A stretch of 64,000 bases of DNA, taken from positions 2,872,001-2,936,000 of the forward strand of contig OU744737.1 in NCBI GenBank assembly GCA_916613615.1. The letters run 5' to 3'. The stretch is from Steromphala cineraria (Eukaryota; Mollusca; Gastropoda; Trochida; Trochidae). The notes beneath the pieces are model-generated. The model was not told the DNA's origin. It searched no databases and saw only the letters and a program-made list of their open reading frames with translations. Below are positions 36,001 to 48,919 of this stretch, one piece after another; position 1 is the first letter of the stretch; the number at the start of each line of letters is the position of its first letter. A program made the position numbers and the translations under genes.

Positions 36001-38980
36001 TAAAAATAATAACTAGGATTGACGCGTCAATACTTAGGTCTTCAAGACTTCTGTTTGACCTTCACACAGTGTTTTACCTTCACATGACTTTTTGTCTTAA
36101 GAGGTAAACAGTAACTAATACATTATCAAAATGACCAAATTCCACTTGATATTCAGTGTTAAAGACTTTTCAGAAAAATTCATCATGGTCGCCAATGTCA
36201 GGTACCAATGTCAGGTATGACACCATTTTTCAGAGAATATTATTCCTAGTAGCAGAAAAAAATTTGGTTAAATTATCTCTCACCGTTTTCGAGATACATG
36301 TGATTTAACGTTGTAATGTTAAGAAAACACTGAAATTTGAAGATTTTTTTACCCCTACACCATGTTGGTCCTTCTATCTCCTTAACTACCAACATTTTTA
36401 TGATAAAGTGCAACATAGCAAAAGTTGTGCTTGGAATAGCGCATGTGTTAGTCTAATCAATTTTAAGATATCTTTCTTACTAAAGAAACTGTGGAACTTT
36501 GAAATGTGCTAAAAATGAGGATTTTCCAGAAATCGCAATATTCAAGGACCGGTCCTGGACAGGAACAAATTTATCATGACTTATTGATATTTTTTCATTC
36601 TACTCATCAATGCAATTAACAGATTTCTTATTTGATATTTCATTACAGAGAAATGTCCGTTTGAACGTAACATGAAAAATGACCCTTCAAAAAAATGTCG
36701 AACTTCAAGGGCAGATAACTCGAGTCACAGGTCGAAATTAAAAATTCGCTACGCAAACTTTTTCACACACTCATTAAGCTTTCGAACGAGCTATAACACT
36801 AGTCTGTAGGTATTGCCGTTTGTGAGAAGAAGATTTTCAAAGACGCGTGCCGTCAGAACTGCGAAATTTCAGATTTTTTTCAGTTTTTCGAAAATAGAAA
36901 AAAATCTAATTATACGGCCGAAAACCGCTATGGGCTTAATCGATGGGGAATGTTGTTGCCCACATTTTGGTGAAAGTTTTATGAAATTATCTCCCATAGT
37001 TACCGGGAAATCAAGGTTTGATGTTTTTTCGTTTAAGGGGAGATAACTCGAAAACAAAATCGGAATTCAAAAATCGGGCTCGACACAAAACGAGTTCATG
37101 ATAAGGGCTACAATCCCTGAAAATTTCATGAAATTCTGTTGGACCGTCTCTTCAGAATATTTGCCACAAAAAAGGTGCAAATAATAAAAATAATAATAAT
37201 AAGAAAAACAAAGATAATAACAATAGGTCTTCAGACGTAGTCTTGAAGACCTAATAAGAAAAACAAAGATAATAACAATAGGTCTTCAGACGTAGTCTTG
37301 AAGACCTAACTAGGATTGACGCGTCAATACTTAGGTCTTCAAGACTTCCTCTTTGACCTTCACACAGTGTTTGACCTTCACATGACTTTTTGTCTAAGAG
37401 GTAAAAAGTAAGTAATACATTATGAAAATTACCAAATTTCACTTGATATTCAGTGTTAAAGACTTTTCAAAAAAATTCACCATGGTGACCAATGTCAGCT
37501 ATGACATCATTCTTCAGAGAATATCATTCTTAGAAGCAGAAAAAAATTTGGTTGAATTATCTATCACCGTTTTCCAGTTACATGTGATTAAAGGCTGTAA
37601 TGTAAAGTTGACTGTTTCAGACCCCTGTATAATGTAATGAAACCTAACACTTTTACTATTGATATTTTACTGATAAGGTATATCAGAAACAATGTTGATC
37701 TTGTTTATCCATATACAAAGATGTTTGTTTTGTTTTGACAACTTAAATAGTAAGGGAGTAATGAACTTTGGAACTTTATTGAAAACACTGAAATGTGAAG
37801 ATTTTTAGACCCCTACTCCATGTTGGTCCCTCTAGCTCCTTAACTATGAACATTTTTATGATAAAGTGCAACATAGCAAAAGTTGTGCTTGGAATAGTGC
37901 ATGTAAAAATACAATCAATTTAAAGATATCTTTCTTAATAAGGAAACCGTGGAACTTTGAAATGTGCCAAAAATGAGGATTTTCCAAAAATCGCAATATT
38001 CAAGGACAGGTCATGGACAGAAAAAAAATTATCATGAGTTGTTGATATTTTTTTCTGTCTACTCATCACAACTGATTCACAAAACATCAATGATAAAATT
38101 TCTATCTGTTAAACTTTTGGAACTAAAATTCTAAAAGTAAAATAACCCTCGAAAACTGTTGAAATCATCGAAAAATGTAAAAAAACTCTTTATGTCCACA
38201 TATTTCCTTTAATATCAACTTTTATATGATAATGATCTGTAGTGAATTTGTTCAACTATCATTGTAGAACAGAATGCAATTAACAGATTTCTTATTTGAT
38301 GTTTCCTTATAGAGAAATGTCCGTTTGAACGTAACATGAAAAATGACCCTTCAAAAAAATGTCGAACTTCAAGGGCAGATAACTCGAGTCACAGGTCGAA
38401 ATTAAAAATTCGCTTAGATAGATTTTTTACACACTCATTAAGCTTTCGAACGAGCTATCACACTAGTCTGTAGGTATTGCCGTTTGTGAGAAGAACATTT
38501 TCAAAGAGACGCACCGTCAGAACCGCAAAATTTCAGAAAATGTTCAGTTTTTCGAAAATAGAAAAAAATCTATTTATACGGCCGAAAACGGCATAGGGTG
38601 CATTCGATGGAGAATGTTGTTGCCCACATTTTGGTGAAAGTTTTGTGAAATTATCTCCCATAGTTACCGAGAAATCGAGGTTTGAAGTTTTTTCCTTTAA
38701 GGGGAGATAACTCGAAAACAAAATCGAAATTCAAAAATCGGGCTCAACACAAAACGAGTTCATGATTTGGGCTACCATCCCTGAAAATTTCATGAAATTC
38801 TGCTGGACCGTCTCTTCAGAATCTTTGCCACAAAAAAAGTGCAAATAATAAAAATAATAATAATAATAAGAAAAACAAAGATAATAACAATAGGTCTTCA
38901 GACGTAGTCTTGAAGACCTAATAATAAGAAAAACAAAGATAATAACATAGGTCTTCAGACTTTCGTCTTGAAGACCTAAT
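30068..38980 (+). repeat. Six-unit tandem array of a 1.3-1.7 kb element
   Basis: Units start at 30068, 31586, 33026, 34635, 36011 and 37308, each with AACTAGG then the 14-bp palindrome ATTGACGCGTCAAT and CTTAGGTCTTCAAGAC. Shared landmarks include TGACCTTCACACAGTG, GTTGCCCACATTTTGGTG and AAATTTCATGAAATTC. Units 2, 4 and 5 lack ~170 bp present in 1, 3 and 6. Several units end AATAGGTCTTCAGACG then GTCTTGAAGACCTAA, an inverted copy of the unit start; units 5 and 6 have this end twice. Open frames (up to 159 codons at 33990-34469) differ between units and are broken in most, so I do not call a protein. The element type is unknown; a rolling-circle (Helitron/Helentron-like) non-autonomous element is one possibility. 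Confidence 0.9.
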
Positions 38981-39029
38981 AACTTAAATTAAATGCCAAA
39001 GTGATATAGAGTTCTTACCTGTAGATGTT

Positions 39030-40240
39030 TAATTGTCGATGTGTTCAATTAATTTTATTTTTGTTGATAAATCTTAATACGGTTGTTGTAAATCTCAATA
39101 TGATTAAAAATTTGCCTCCCTATTGTGTGAATTTGGTAGTTGTTAATCTAAATAAAGGTTCTTGTTAATTTATAAAAAGGGTTCTTGTTAATCTGCATAC
39201 GTTTTTTGTTAATTTGATCTGGTTGATTTTAATATGATATCGTTGATGTTAACCTGATGTGGTTGTTGTTCAATCTGAATGTGGTTGTTGTTAATCCGAA
39301 AATGTTTGTTGTTTTTCTGAAAATAGATGTCGTTAATCTCATATGGTCATTGTCGATCTGATATGGTTCTTGTTAAAGGGACAGTAGCACGTTTTTCGAT
39401 AATTTTATATTTAACATTTTTCACTTATAAATGAAAGTTAATCTTAAATATATTATTTTAACAGTGTCAAAAATCTCATTACACAAGCCAATCATCCATA
39501 GTCAGAGGACAAAGTATGAAGATTCACATAAAATCCACTGGCGGCCATTTTGTGTATGAAAAAGGAATCGCATGGTTAAATTTGACGTCATATATATGAA
39601 TTATTACTGCTCAATTTAGTTTAAATACATTGTCTTTCAATTGGAACCATTAATTTGAATTTTCCTGACATCACCTTATATTCCCCCTAAAAACGTGCTA
39701 CTGCTCCTTCAACCTAAAAAGGGCGTTGTTCAATCTGATATGGTTGTTGTTTACCTAAAAATAGTTGTTATCAATAAGAATATGGTTGTGTGTCATCTGA
39801 ATTCAGTTACTGTCAATCAGAATATGGTTGCTGTTTATTTGAATATGATTGTGTCAATCTGAATAAGGTTGTTGTCATATGAAAATGGTTGATGTTTAAC
39901 TGAATATGGTTTTTATTGCTTCTAAATATGGTTGTTGCTATTCTGAAATGCTTAATGTTTCACTAAACATGGCTAATTCTAAATATGGTTATTTTCTTAG
40001 AAATGTAACTTATTTTTGTTAGATATGAATATGACTTTTGTTAAATATGAATATGTTTTTTTTTATATACAAATGGTTGGTGTTCATTATAAATATGCTT
40101 GGTGTTAACCTGACAATGGTAGTTTTATTCTGAAAATGTTTTTTTTTGTAAAACATTAAATTGTTTTTGTTAATCAGAATAAGGTTGTTTATTATCTAAA
40201 TATGGTTTTCTTAACCAGGATAATCGGTGCTGTGTATTAG
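39030..40240. repeat. Degenerate ~20-25 bp minisatellite
   Basis: Words like GGTTGTTGTTAATCTGAATA recur with irregular spacing and many substitutions. A MITE (39373-39712) splits it, so the minisatellite was present before that insertion. Confidence 0.75.
39373..39712 (+). mobile_element. MITE family 1 inserted in minisatellite
   Basis: Starts TTAAAGGGACAGTAGCACG and ends CGTGCTACTGCTCCTTCAA. The core CTGGCGGCCATTTTGTG is present, with a ~20-bp internal deletion. The right flank TCAA is a decayed TTAA. Confidence 0.9.
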
Positions 40241-42371
40241 AATATGCTTGTTGTATCAATGTTTTTTCATAGTATTTTTATTTGAAATTGCATATTAAAG
40301 ATACCTAGCGTGGGTAAGAAAGTACCCCTTTGAAAAAAATTACCAGTAAAATACAACAGAAACTAAATGTCGACTATTTCGTTTCATCATCTAATGAAAG
40401 CTAGAAAACAAATAGCCGTGGTGTATATTCATAATAAAGAAGCCATTAAACGAATTATTGGCAATGCTTTTTAGTTTATATGTATTCTATTTCTATCTAC
40501 CTTTAATCTTAAAAAACATGATGACCTTAAAAATGTTCAACATACGTTTTATATTTGAAAGACCAGCTTTATTTGATTATAACCACGATAGACAAATATT
40601 GTTAAAAAGTCCAAGAAACTGCTTTGAAATATACCTTAAAATTCATACTCGTTATGAAATATCGAATTTAGGATATAAATTTCGTTTCTATCGCTTACAT
40701 GTCTGTAAATCTAAGATCCTACTTTAATTTGCATGTTATCCCGTTCACGAGGTGATATCATTACATTATATGAAGTAACGTTTAAGAGGACATTTATCTC
40801 AAACTTTTCTGCAAAATTTGCAATCTTGCGTTTACATTGCATGTGATTACTTCGTTTTCGGTTGCATAGACAAGAGTCCTTCTCATAAGCTGTGTCCTGG
40901 TAGCGATTGCGAAATACCGTAAGCAATATTTATTGCATGATTGCGTGGTTTACCGTAATTATTGTAAGGTAGCACGATAAGCTATTTTCTTTGATCGATT
41001 AAGTGTAAAGCATTTACATGAATATATTTTTCTTTTATTGACTTATTTTCAAACTCTCGTCAATTCATCATTTCTTTAAACAAGATGGCAAGACTAAAGC
41101 ATTTCGATGAGATTATTCAAGCTGGCAATAATTGCAAAAGAAAACTGGAATAAATCTGGAACGAACGAATAATTGAAAGATTGATCGATATACGAGAGCA
41201 ATCATTAAACATTTGGTTATTTGCAATGTTAAGAAATAAGAATCATATGTGAAAATGGTTTAACTACACATAAAAAGTACGGAATGGCCAAACATTGAAC
41301 TAAATTTAATCACCAATTTCTATTATAAACTACCATGAGCTAACGTTTTATCAAATGTCAGTTACGATGATTCCTAACCTAAGACCTGGGGTCTGTCACG
41401 TATGGAAGTGTTGTGTCAATGTGCCCATGTAGAAGCATACATTTCGAAGCTAGTTGTCATTCCAAACGTTACGTGTACATTTCCTTGAGGGAATAATGAG
41501 TTCAATGTCATAACATTGATCAACTACTCCATAACATGGCTTCGCTTTTAACAAATGTCACCGGTCGGTCAAATAGACTTTGTCAAAGACCTTAACTGAT
41601 AATTTACTGTTTCAGTCTCAATTCAAGTTACTTTCGTTGATATTCATCTGCCTTTTGCTTACATGACGATATTTCCATGTTTAAACCACACCATTCGATT
41701 TTAAATGAATTCTTGATGATGAATTTTTTTCTGATAGAGGATATTAATCAAGCATACTCTTGTACTAGGGAAAATCTTTATGTTTAAATGAAATCAAAAC
41801 ATGGGATATACAATTTATGTAATTTATGAAATGTTATATGAAATAATGACATTTGAAATACAGTTTTCCTTGTCGAAGTATTTTAAGATACCTATTAACA
41901 TTTCAATGATTTTTAGCAAATACAGATGTTGATATAAGTTTCAAGCTATGTGCATTGCAGTAAAAAATATTTCAAGTATTTCGTATTAGACAATTATGTA
42001 CGGGTGTTTTATTTGAAAGGCCACAAAGCGAACACGAGTTTTCATACAATTTGGAAACTTCAATTTGTTTCATTTAAGTATCATTTACAAGGTTTTTAAC
42101 AAGCTTTTCCAAAATTGATTTGACTATCGGAATATACGTTATCATTAACAATATATACCATGATTTTATACCTTGCGTATGAAGTTATACAAATGTAATA
42201 GGATACATTGGTTCATAATTGATATAACTATAATAATAAACGTCGTACTAAATAAAGGGTGACAAAGTAATGTCATAAATACGATACACATTTACAGAGA
42301 AGTTACAGTGTTTTCGACATTGAATGGAACAATACAATCTTTTTGAAGGTCAATTAAAACATGTTATTGGA
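40241..42371. other. No identifiable feature
   Basis: AT-rich single-copy sequence. Short frames at 40458-40727 (+) and 40711-40926 (-) show no recognisable domain. Confidence 0.45.
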
Positions 42372-42446
42372 AGGCATAGCTTAATGGTTAGCGTGTTTGA
42401 CTTCCATTTATAAGAGGTCCGAGTTCAAATTCCGCCAATGGTACTG
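42372..42446 (+). mobile_element. tRNA-like sequence, probable SINE head
   Basis: TAGCTTAATGG resembles an A box and GAGTTCAAATTCCGCC a B box, with tRNA-like spacing. The anticodon stem does not pair well, and no clean acceptor stem is visible, so a working tRNA gene is unlikely. Confidence 0.5.
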
Positions 42447-44267
42447 GATCGATTTCAGAACACGAAACGTTTTCGTCAATCTCATTGAAATCAAAGAGAA
42501 CTTATCACTTGATCGTACATCTGCAGGGACGATTGTTGGTTTCGATCTGATTTAAGTGAGATGTATTTTTCACACCAATTACAAATGACTTCATAGATAT
42601 CTGTTCATTATCACACACGGTCCACCACATAACATAATTACAATGATATGTTCATTCATTGTCTGAATTATAAAGGGCAATATGAGACAAGTATAAGTGT
42701 CGGGTTATCATTCTGATCCAATTAAGATACGTGAACTCTTTTAAATATTGATCACCTTCATAAAAAGATCGATTGAAATTTATTTTAATGAGTCGACGCT
42801 TAGCTTGTGGATTTCCCGCTCCAGAGAACCTCGTCTTGCTAAAGTGAGGGTCACTAGGGGAGGGGTCAAACATCGCTTTTATCCATATTCACTTCTAGTT
42901 TACTAAGAATAAATATTATGATATAATACTACTACGATGGCGTTCTCCAAATGAATATATTTAGATTTTATGCATTCACTGCTCTAAAGAATATAAGGAA
43001 CATCCAGTAGTCTTATGTTCACCGACTTTAGATGTGTGCAACTCAAAATGAAATTGGTTGTGTTCATAACTGACACGGGTTTCTGCTTTCTTATCATTAA
43101 AGATTTTTTTTTTAAAATGCTTCCTTTTTGAATATTGAAATTTTCAATGCGATCATTTCAGGAAAAAGTCTTTATCAAGCTATTTACTACCAGGGATATA
43201 ACTCTCATAGCAATAAATTCACTAAAGATAAAACTGCATGGTAAACCTAAGCAATCTGACAACTCTTTGATTTTCGACCCCTACTTTGTTTCTGACATCA
43301 AAGCTAAATACAGACAATACATCACTCTCCGTATTTGCTTCCAATATATCAGTGACGAAGTGTTTATTCAATGAAATACAGAACTTTAACCCTGCACCAA
43401 TATATAAAATATGTAAGGGACAAGTATACAAATGTTTCTTAGATTCTTTTGAAAAGTAATTTCATTTAGACCTATTTTTGGTGCACGAGTTTAGAGCCTC
43501 ATTGGCCAGAGACATGGAAGACGATAACGCGTTTAAACACGACTTATCTCTGCGATATTATCGTTATCTTACATTGCGTTGTGGAACGATTCGTAACCGT
43601 AAGCATTCGTTGCGGGCTTATTCATTTCATGGTCTGCGCATTCACCGTGGATGTTAGTCTATTGTTGGTCACGTGATCTCGACATACCGAACATACCATA
43701 ACGGTGACGGATATGACAAAGGTTGAGAGCTTTTATCCTGTTTGCAAACACTGTTGAGTAACCGTTGCTATTTATATGACACTAACACCTTACTTACACA
43801 GGTGAAAAGCACTTTGTCATTTCTAAATCAATCCTGTTTCGAAATAATTTCTAACAGGGGAAGGTTTTGTCGTTTGAGATGTTTTAGGTTTAAAATTCAG
43901 TACTCACTTAAACACATTTTAATATTGAGAAATCAAAGTTCACATTTCAAAACATTAAACTTCACATATCAAAAAATAATATGATTTGTTTCATGTCTCA
44001 TTCAAGTGAAAAGTATTCAATTGTATGACAATCATTTATTTTTCATTAAGTGTAGTATATTTCGAGTTTGTATATTTCGCGTTATTTTCCTTTTCTTTCA
44101 AGTTTGTAGTATTACATTATGAGAAATCTACCCGACTTAGACAATAATTGTTTTATATATGGGTTTCTTCATACATTCTTGCATATCGTGTGATAACAGA
44201 ATATAATGAAATGGTGACTGAAAGTCATGCTAGGATAATGACACGTTAAAACGTCCCGCCGTTATCA
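42447..44267. other. No identifiable feature
   Basis: AT-rich; frames of 60-80 codons near 42652, 43135, 43222 and 43742 have no recognisable domain or splice context. Confidence 0.4.
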
Positions 44268-44822
44268 CAGACAGACAGACAGACAGACAGACAGATTGTT
44301 TATTTAAGTCTCACCTCAATATATATACATTTTACAATACATACAAAACAGTAAAAGTTGAGCCACCCCTATAAGGGGTTATGAGAGACTAAAATCGGTA
44401 AAATGCACAAAAAGATACAATATAAATATATAAAATATATATATATATATACATGGATATATGAAATTACAAGTTACAAAAATTTAAATTATAAGAATAA
44501 ATTATTAAAATTAGGATGTATATACATAAGATTTGCGTATAGCAAGAATAAAATGGCAGGTTTTGGCCGCAATAAAACATACATTAGGGCTGGAGAATAA
44601 AAATCTTAACTTTTGGTCACTTGTATAATTGATAAAATCCTCACATTCAGCGTGACATTTTCTCATTAAAATAGATCTTTCACACTCATACAATGGACAT
44701 TTCAATAAAACATGATACTCATCTTCAGTCACATCTTTACAATATAGACACACTCTTTCATTTAAAATAGTGCCATCATACCGGCCAGTCTCAATTCTAA
44801 TAATCACACGGGTTACACTATG
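44268..44822 (-). pseudogene. 5'-truncated LINE: reverse transcriptase C-terminus and 3' UTR
   Basis: On the minus strand, from about 44821 down to 44511, the frame reads HSVTRVIIRIETGRYDG and then a zinc-knuckle-like C-x2-C-x8-H-x4-C block (CLYCKDVTEDEYHVLLKC), followed by PLYECER. This cysteine-histidine tail is typical of the C-terminus of many animal non-LTR retrotransposon polymerases. A stop lies directly upstream, so all catalytic parts are missing. The 3' UTR contains AACCCCTTATAGGGGTGGCTC and ends in a (CTGT)n tail at 44268-44296. The fragment is dead on arrival through 5' truncation. The same 3' end occurs at 20635-20770. Confidence 0.8.
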
Positions 44823-45542
44823 TCAACCAAGCGATCATACCTCGACCAATCATAACGTCACTGTTAAAGTAACGGTGGTCACACATTTCAATAAATTTTA
44901 ACTTTATCATAAAAGTACATTCACGTTATTTTAACGTTGTTACTTGATTAAAGTACGATGCCTATTTTAAATTAAAGATAATGAACAATGAAAATGTTGA
45001 ATATTGGTTGAACTAATTTGTTAAATGTTTTTTAAGGAAGGAAATGAAATAACATCGACAACAAAAAACATTTCCTTTACAACAAGTTTCTATTTTAATA
45101 TTTTATTAAAAAGTCGAATAGATGAATCTGATAACATAAATCAGTTCCTTATTCAAATACAACGTTTGGCTATATCAATAGCTATCATATCAATCTTAAT
45201 ATTTGTGAAATAGTTCCTTGTTTGACTTGAGTTCTTCACGATGAGTTATGTTTACTTAGAATTACTCTGTTAAGTTTCCTCATGCATTCGTGGGCCATTA
45301 GTGTTACCATGCAAAGGAAAATACGCCACTCTTGGTTTCGATTCATTCGAAATTTAAAATACGTTTGATGATTTTTGTTATGGCACGATAGAATTGACAC
45401 ATCTTAGAAAGAGAAGAATATATATATACATAATATATTTACTTCTTTATATTCAACAGAGACAACACGTAGTTTCTGAAATTAGATTGATTGGAAATCA
45501 GAAAGTGTAAACTGGGGTGCCTATATATACGACTTATAAACA
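44823..45542. other. No identifiable feature
   Basis: AT-rich, no supported gene. Confidence 0.4.
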
Positions 45543-45602
45543 CTTAAAAGGAATCAACAACCTAGCTCGTGAAATCTAGGGGGGGGGAGGGGGGGGGGGG
45601 TT
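45543..45602. repeat. Family-2 MITE end fragment followed by a G-run
   Basis: CTTAAAAGGAATCAACAACC and TAGCTCGTGAAATCTAGG match the left end of the MITE at 59135. The match is then lost in GGGGGGGGAGGGGGGGGGGG. Slippage or deletion at the G tract may have removed the rest. Confidence 0.65.
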
Positions 45603-45904
45603 ATGTAATGAATACTGTTTGTGGCCTAAGTTTTAAGGTGAAGTGTTCTTTAAACAGAAATATTTTTCCAAATGCTATATTAGTTCATAACAAATCACAC
45701 AAATTCCTGATCACTTAGTTGTACAGGATCTGTCCTCATATATCGTTGCCTGAGTAGTTCAGTATGTTGTTATAAATATTACTTACGAACACAGGGTCTC
45801 GACCTTTACGTAAAGTGTCGAATGAGTCAGTGTCTACAGTGTACGGGTCAAGATCGGTCACTAAGATTCATAAGGTCAAGATCCATTGTTTCCTTATCAT
45901 AGCC

Positions 45905-46380
45905 CCCTCCCCCCATATATGTTATCATTAATCTCGCTCTTACTAGCAAGAAACGGTAATGTTCCTCTAAAAATCAAATCAAAATCAATCGATATTTTTC
46001 ATCAGTTTTTACCATTCCCCGTGCATATGTTAACATTTATCTCGCTCTTACGATATTATAAGTTACCATGCGTTCGCGAGTTTGATATGGAGATTTGTCA
46101 TGTGTCCGAGTTAATATCAAACTCGGACATATGATAAATCTCCATATCAAACTCGTGGACACATGGTAACTTATAATATATCCCCTTCGATACGGTTATG
46201 TTTTCAAATATATCGAATTAAAATTATTCGTTATTTTTAATCCCTGAATAAGTGTTTATCATTTTCCCCGTGTATTTGTAAACATTAATCTCGCTCTTGC
46301 TATATCCCCTTAAATACGGTTGTGTGATTTTTAAAAATAATGAAATGAATCGATATTTTCATTCTAGGGAATAAGCTGTT
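45905..46380. repeat. ~120-130 bp tandem repeat, about three units, split by a fold-back element
   Basis: TTAATCTCGCTCTT, TATATCCCCTT and ATACGGTTATGT recur in order, with CCCCGTGCATATGT or CCCCGTGTATTTGT between. A 127-bp palindromic element at 46053-46179 interrupts the second unit between CTCTTACG and TATCCCC. Confidence 0.7.
46053..46179. mobile_element. 127-bp fold-back element
   Basis: ATATTATAAGTTACCATG pairs with CATGGTAACTTATAATAT, and the inner GAGTTTGATATGGAGATTT pairs with AAATCTCCATATCAAACTC. Almost the whole length folds into one stem. It is inserted in a tandem repeat unit, so the pre-insertion sequence can be read from neighbouring units. Confidence 0.82.
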
Positions 46381-46544
46381 TATCATTCTTATGTTAAATC
46401 CAATGTTTGAATTAACGGGGAAAATAGTACATTGTATTCTCTTTTCACAATGGTGTTGCAGTTGCAGATAAGACCGACTGCTGGATGTAATGTTAAATCT
46501 ATTAGCTCAAATTACGTAAGATCCAGTGAATCTAATCTACATGT

Positions 46545-47032
46545 TTAAAGTGATACAGATAATGTTGATGAGACCACATATATTAAAATCGATATTACAT
46601 CGGGAACCAGTAACTGTTACTGAAAATTACAAGTTAAAGGTGAATCGCTACATTTGAGCGGTCATTTAAAGTCGGGATTTTGATCGAAAACCGGACAATG
46701 TGGCTCGAGTGGCGCGCGCTAATTCGCAACAACGTAATTTTGAAACCTTATACGAAGCTGAAAGGAAGACACTTTCGATTCGATAGTGTTTATTAGGTAT
46801 TGTAATTAATAGGTAGTTAATTGGATGCATAATTTCTACTATTACACGTAGCCTAGCTCCTTTAGATGTATATTCGATTTTTTTTATAAAATCAAGGATT
46901 TTAGAGATATTAAGCATAATGGATAGATTTGAAAGCCCAGCGATGAGATATTAACTTCAATCAGCATATTAGATATTTAGTAACTTATCAAAACCAAACT
47001 GAATTTCAAGAAGATAATCAGTGTCTCTTTAA
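46545..47032. mobile_element. MITE family 3 (copy 1), TTAA ends
   Basis: Starts TTAAAGTGATACAGATAATG and ends TCAGTGTCTCTTTAA. The interior matches 59580-60079, for example GTCGGGATTTTGATCGAAAA and CGAGTGGCGCGCGC. Its right TTAA (47029-47032) is also the left TTAA of the next element. Confidence 0.82.
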
Positions 47033-47456
47033 AGGGACCATTCGAGCGGGGAATTTTTTGTGGAAACGAAATTCAGGAGGACTTTCCTGTTTATAATTAT
47101 ATATGATTTTTACATGGTAATTTCACACTTAATTTCATATATGTTTGTGAGATAAGCATTTTAGTTGTTAAAGATTTGACAATTTGACAAAAAATAAAGT
47201 GTATCGCTAAAGAATATAAAAACATCGTGAAATGAAGCCAATCATCGAAGCTACGATCGTGGAAATCCGAATGCATTACTACGACAAAATGCTGTCCCAA
47301 CTGATTATGAATTATTTGTAAATATGCTCCTCTTCTATAAATCAAGTAGTTTTTACTTAATTTTGTTAATGAATAAGCATATTACAGCACATTTGTTTTC
47401 TCGCAATGCTAACCTTTCAAAATGGTGGATGAAAGCCGCTCGAGTGGTGCCTTTAA
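47029..47456. mobile_element. MITE family 4, TTAA ends, abutting family 3
   Basis: Starts TTAAAGGGACCATTCGAGCG and ends CGCTCGAGTGGTGCCTTTAA. It is about 428 bp with inverted ends of about 20 bp. An 82-codon minus frame inside has no recognisable domain. Confidence 0.78.
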
Positions 47457-48659
47457 GTATACATGCGGTAAACATGCTGTAAGGAAAGCTTCAACGAAAG
47501 GAAAGCTCTTATTTCATTCGACCTCAATAATGAAACACTGCTACTGATACCAGAAGGTCCTAATGACATAAACAAGCACCTTTTCAACGATGTCAATTAA
47601 CTTATTCTTAGCATTTATGGTTCACATGTTAATCAAGATCCATAAATGTTAAATGACAACTAGGTATCAAAATAAAGTCAGAGCAAGCAATGAACCATTT
47701 ATACATAATTTGAAAGTGAAATACACAAACTTACAGTGGAACTCATGCTAGGAAACAATGCTTAAGTTCAATTAAAATGTGCAGACGGGTACTCCAGTAT
47801 TCTACCATGAATGTGATGAATACTAGATTCTGATTGGTTACCCTGGAAAATCAAACGTGATCAATTTTGGATTGAACGTCCTCTGATTTTGAGGCCTCTT
47901 CACCGCGCATTGATATACCCGACTGGCAATTTCATAGCTGGTTTTCTGTTGTTTACCGAGATTAAAACTTTAAAAAGTTATTTAACATGTTTTATTTTCG
48001 TGTGTTTACGCATTCGGTTTCAATTTAGAATTTACTCGCTATCAATCCAGTATAACATGTCTCTGATTTTCAAACACACTAGGTTTATCTCCTAAATAAA
48101 CAATCAATAAACAATAAACAATCACCAATAATGTCGTACGTTTAGCATATTGAGATGTGTAGCGTTTGATGTCAGAAGTATATAAATGGGTCAACTGGGG
48201 GCCTTTGTTTCGTTATACATTAGGTATTGACATTTGATTAACCAAAATATTTATGTCTTTGGGGTTTATCTTAATGTATAATTAACATTGGATCTATAAA
48301 CTATATCTCAGAGTATTAACGCCTTTGAACAATGGTAGAGTCTTCATAAAGATAAGGATATTTTACAATATGATCACATTATTATTACACTGAAGGTGAT
48401 ATTACTTATTATTATGCATCTAAACTTTGGTTCAATATGCCAAATTGAGATTTACAATCATTTTAAAGATGTTATACTTTTGTTTTGAAAAATCACAAGT
48501 GATAAGAAAAAAAACACTTTTTTAAATGTTATACTTGTTAATTAGTTATATAAATGACAAAACTTAACAAAATAAACTCCAAAGCGGTTAGAAAATAACA
48601 TATGCACTATATTCTTTAAATTGTTTAACTAATCAATACAGAACTTAAAACAGTTTTTT
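47457..48659. other. No identifiable feature
   Basis: AT-rich sequence. A short repeated phrase AAACAATCAATAAACAATAAAC occurs near 48100 but no gene is supported. Confidence 0.4.
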
Positions 48660-48919
48660 CGAAATTATTGTCAATACCTATGTTCTCTTGGGAAATCTCT
48701 TTCTAATAATGTACGGACTTACAACACTCGGTGAGCTACGCAACTCTTGGTGTTCACACAAAATGGCCGTGGGCAGTTTGCGCATTATATTTGATAGTTT
48801 TTACGATTTGAAAGTATTACTGGGTAATGAGAAAATACATTTTCCATACAGGTAATTGATATTTTTCGGGGTAATGTTGACGAAATATTTTCAAAAACAT
48901 ACAACTGACCCTTTAACTG
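48660..48919 (-). mobile_element. Strongly diverged relative of MITE family 1
   Basis: GTGTTCACACAAAATGGCCG matches the complement of the family-1 core, and the end reads AAAACATACAACTGACCCTTTAA. The rest is too diverged to align by eye. Confidence 0.45.

Noticed and set aside
42372..42446. Functional tRNA gene
   Set aside because: A and B boxes are present, but the anticodon and acceptor stems do not pair; a SINE head or decayed tRNA is more likely.
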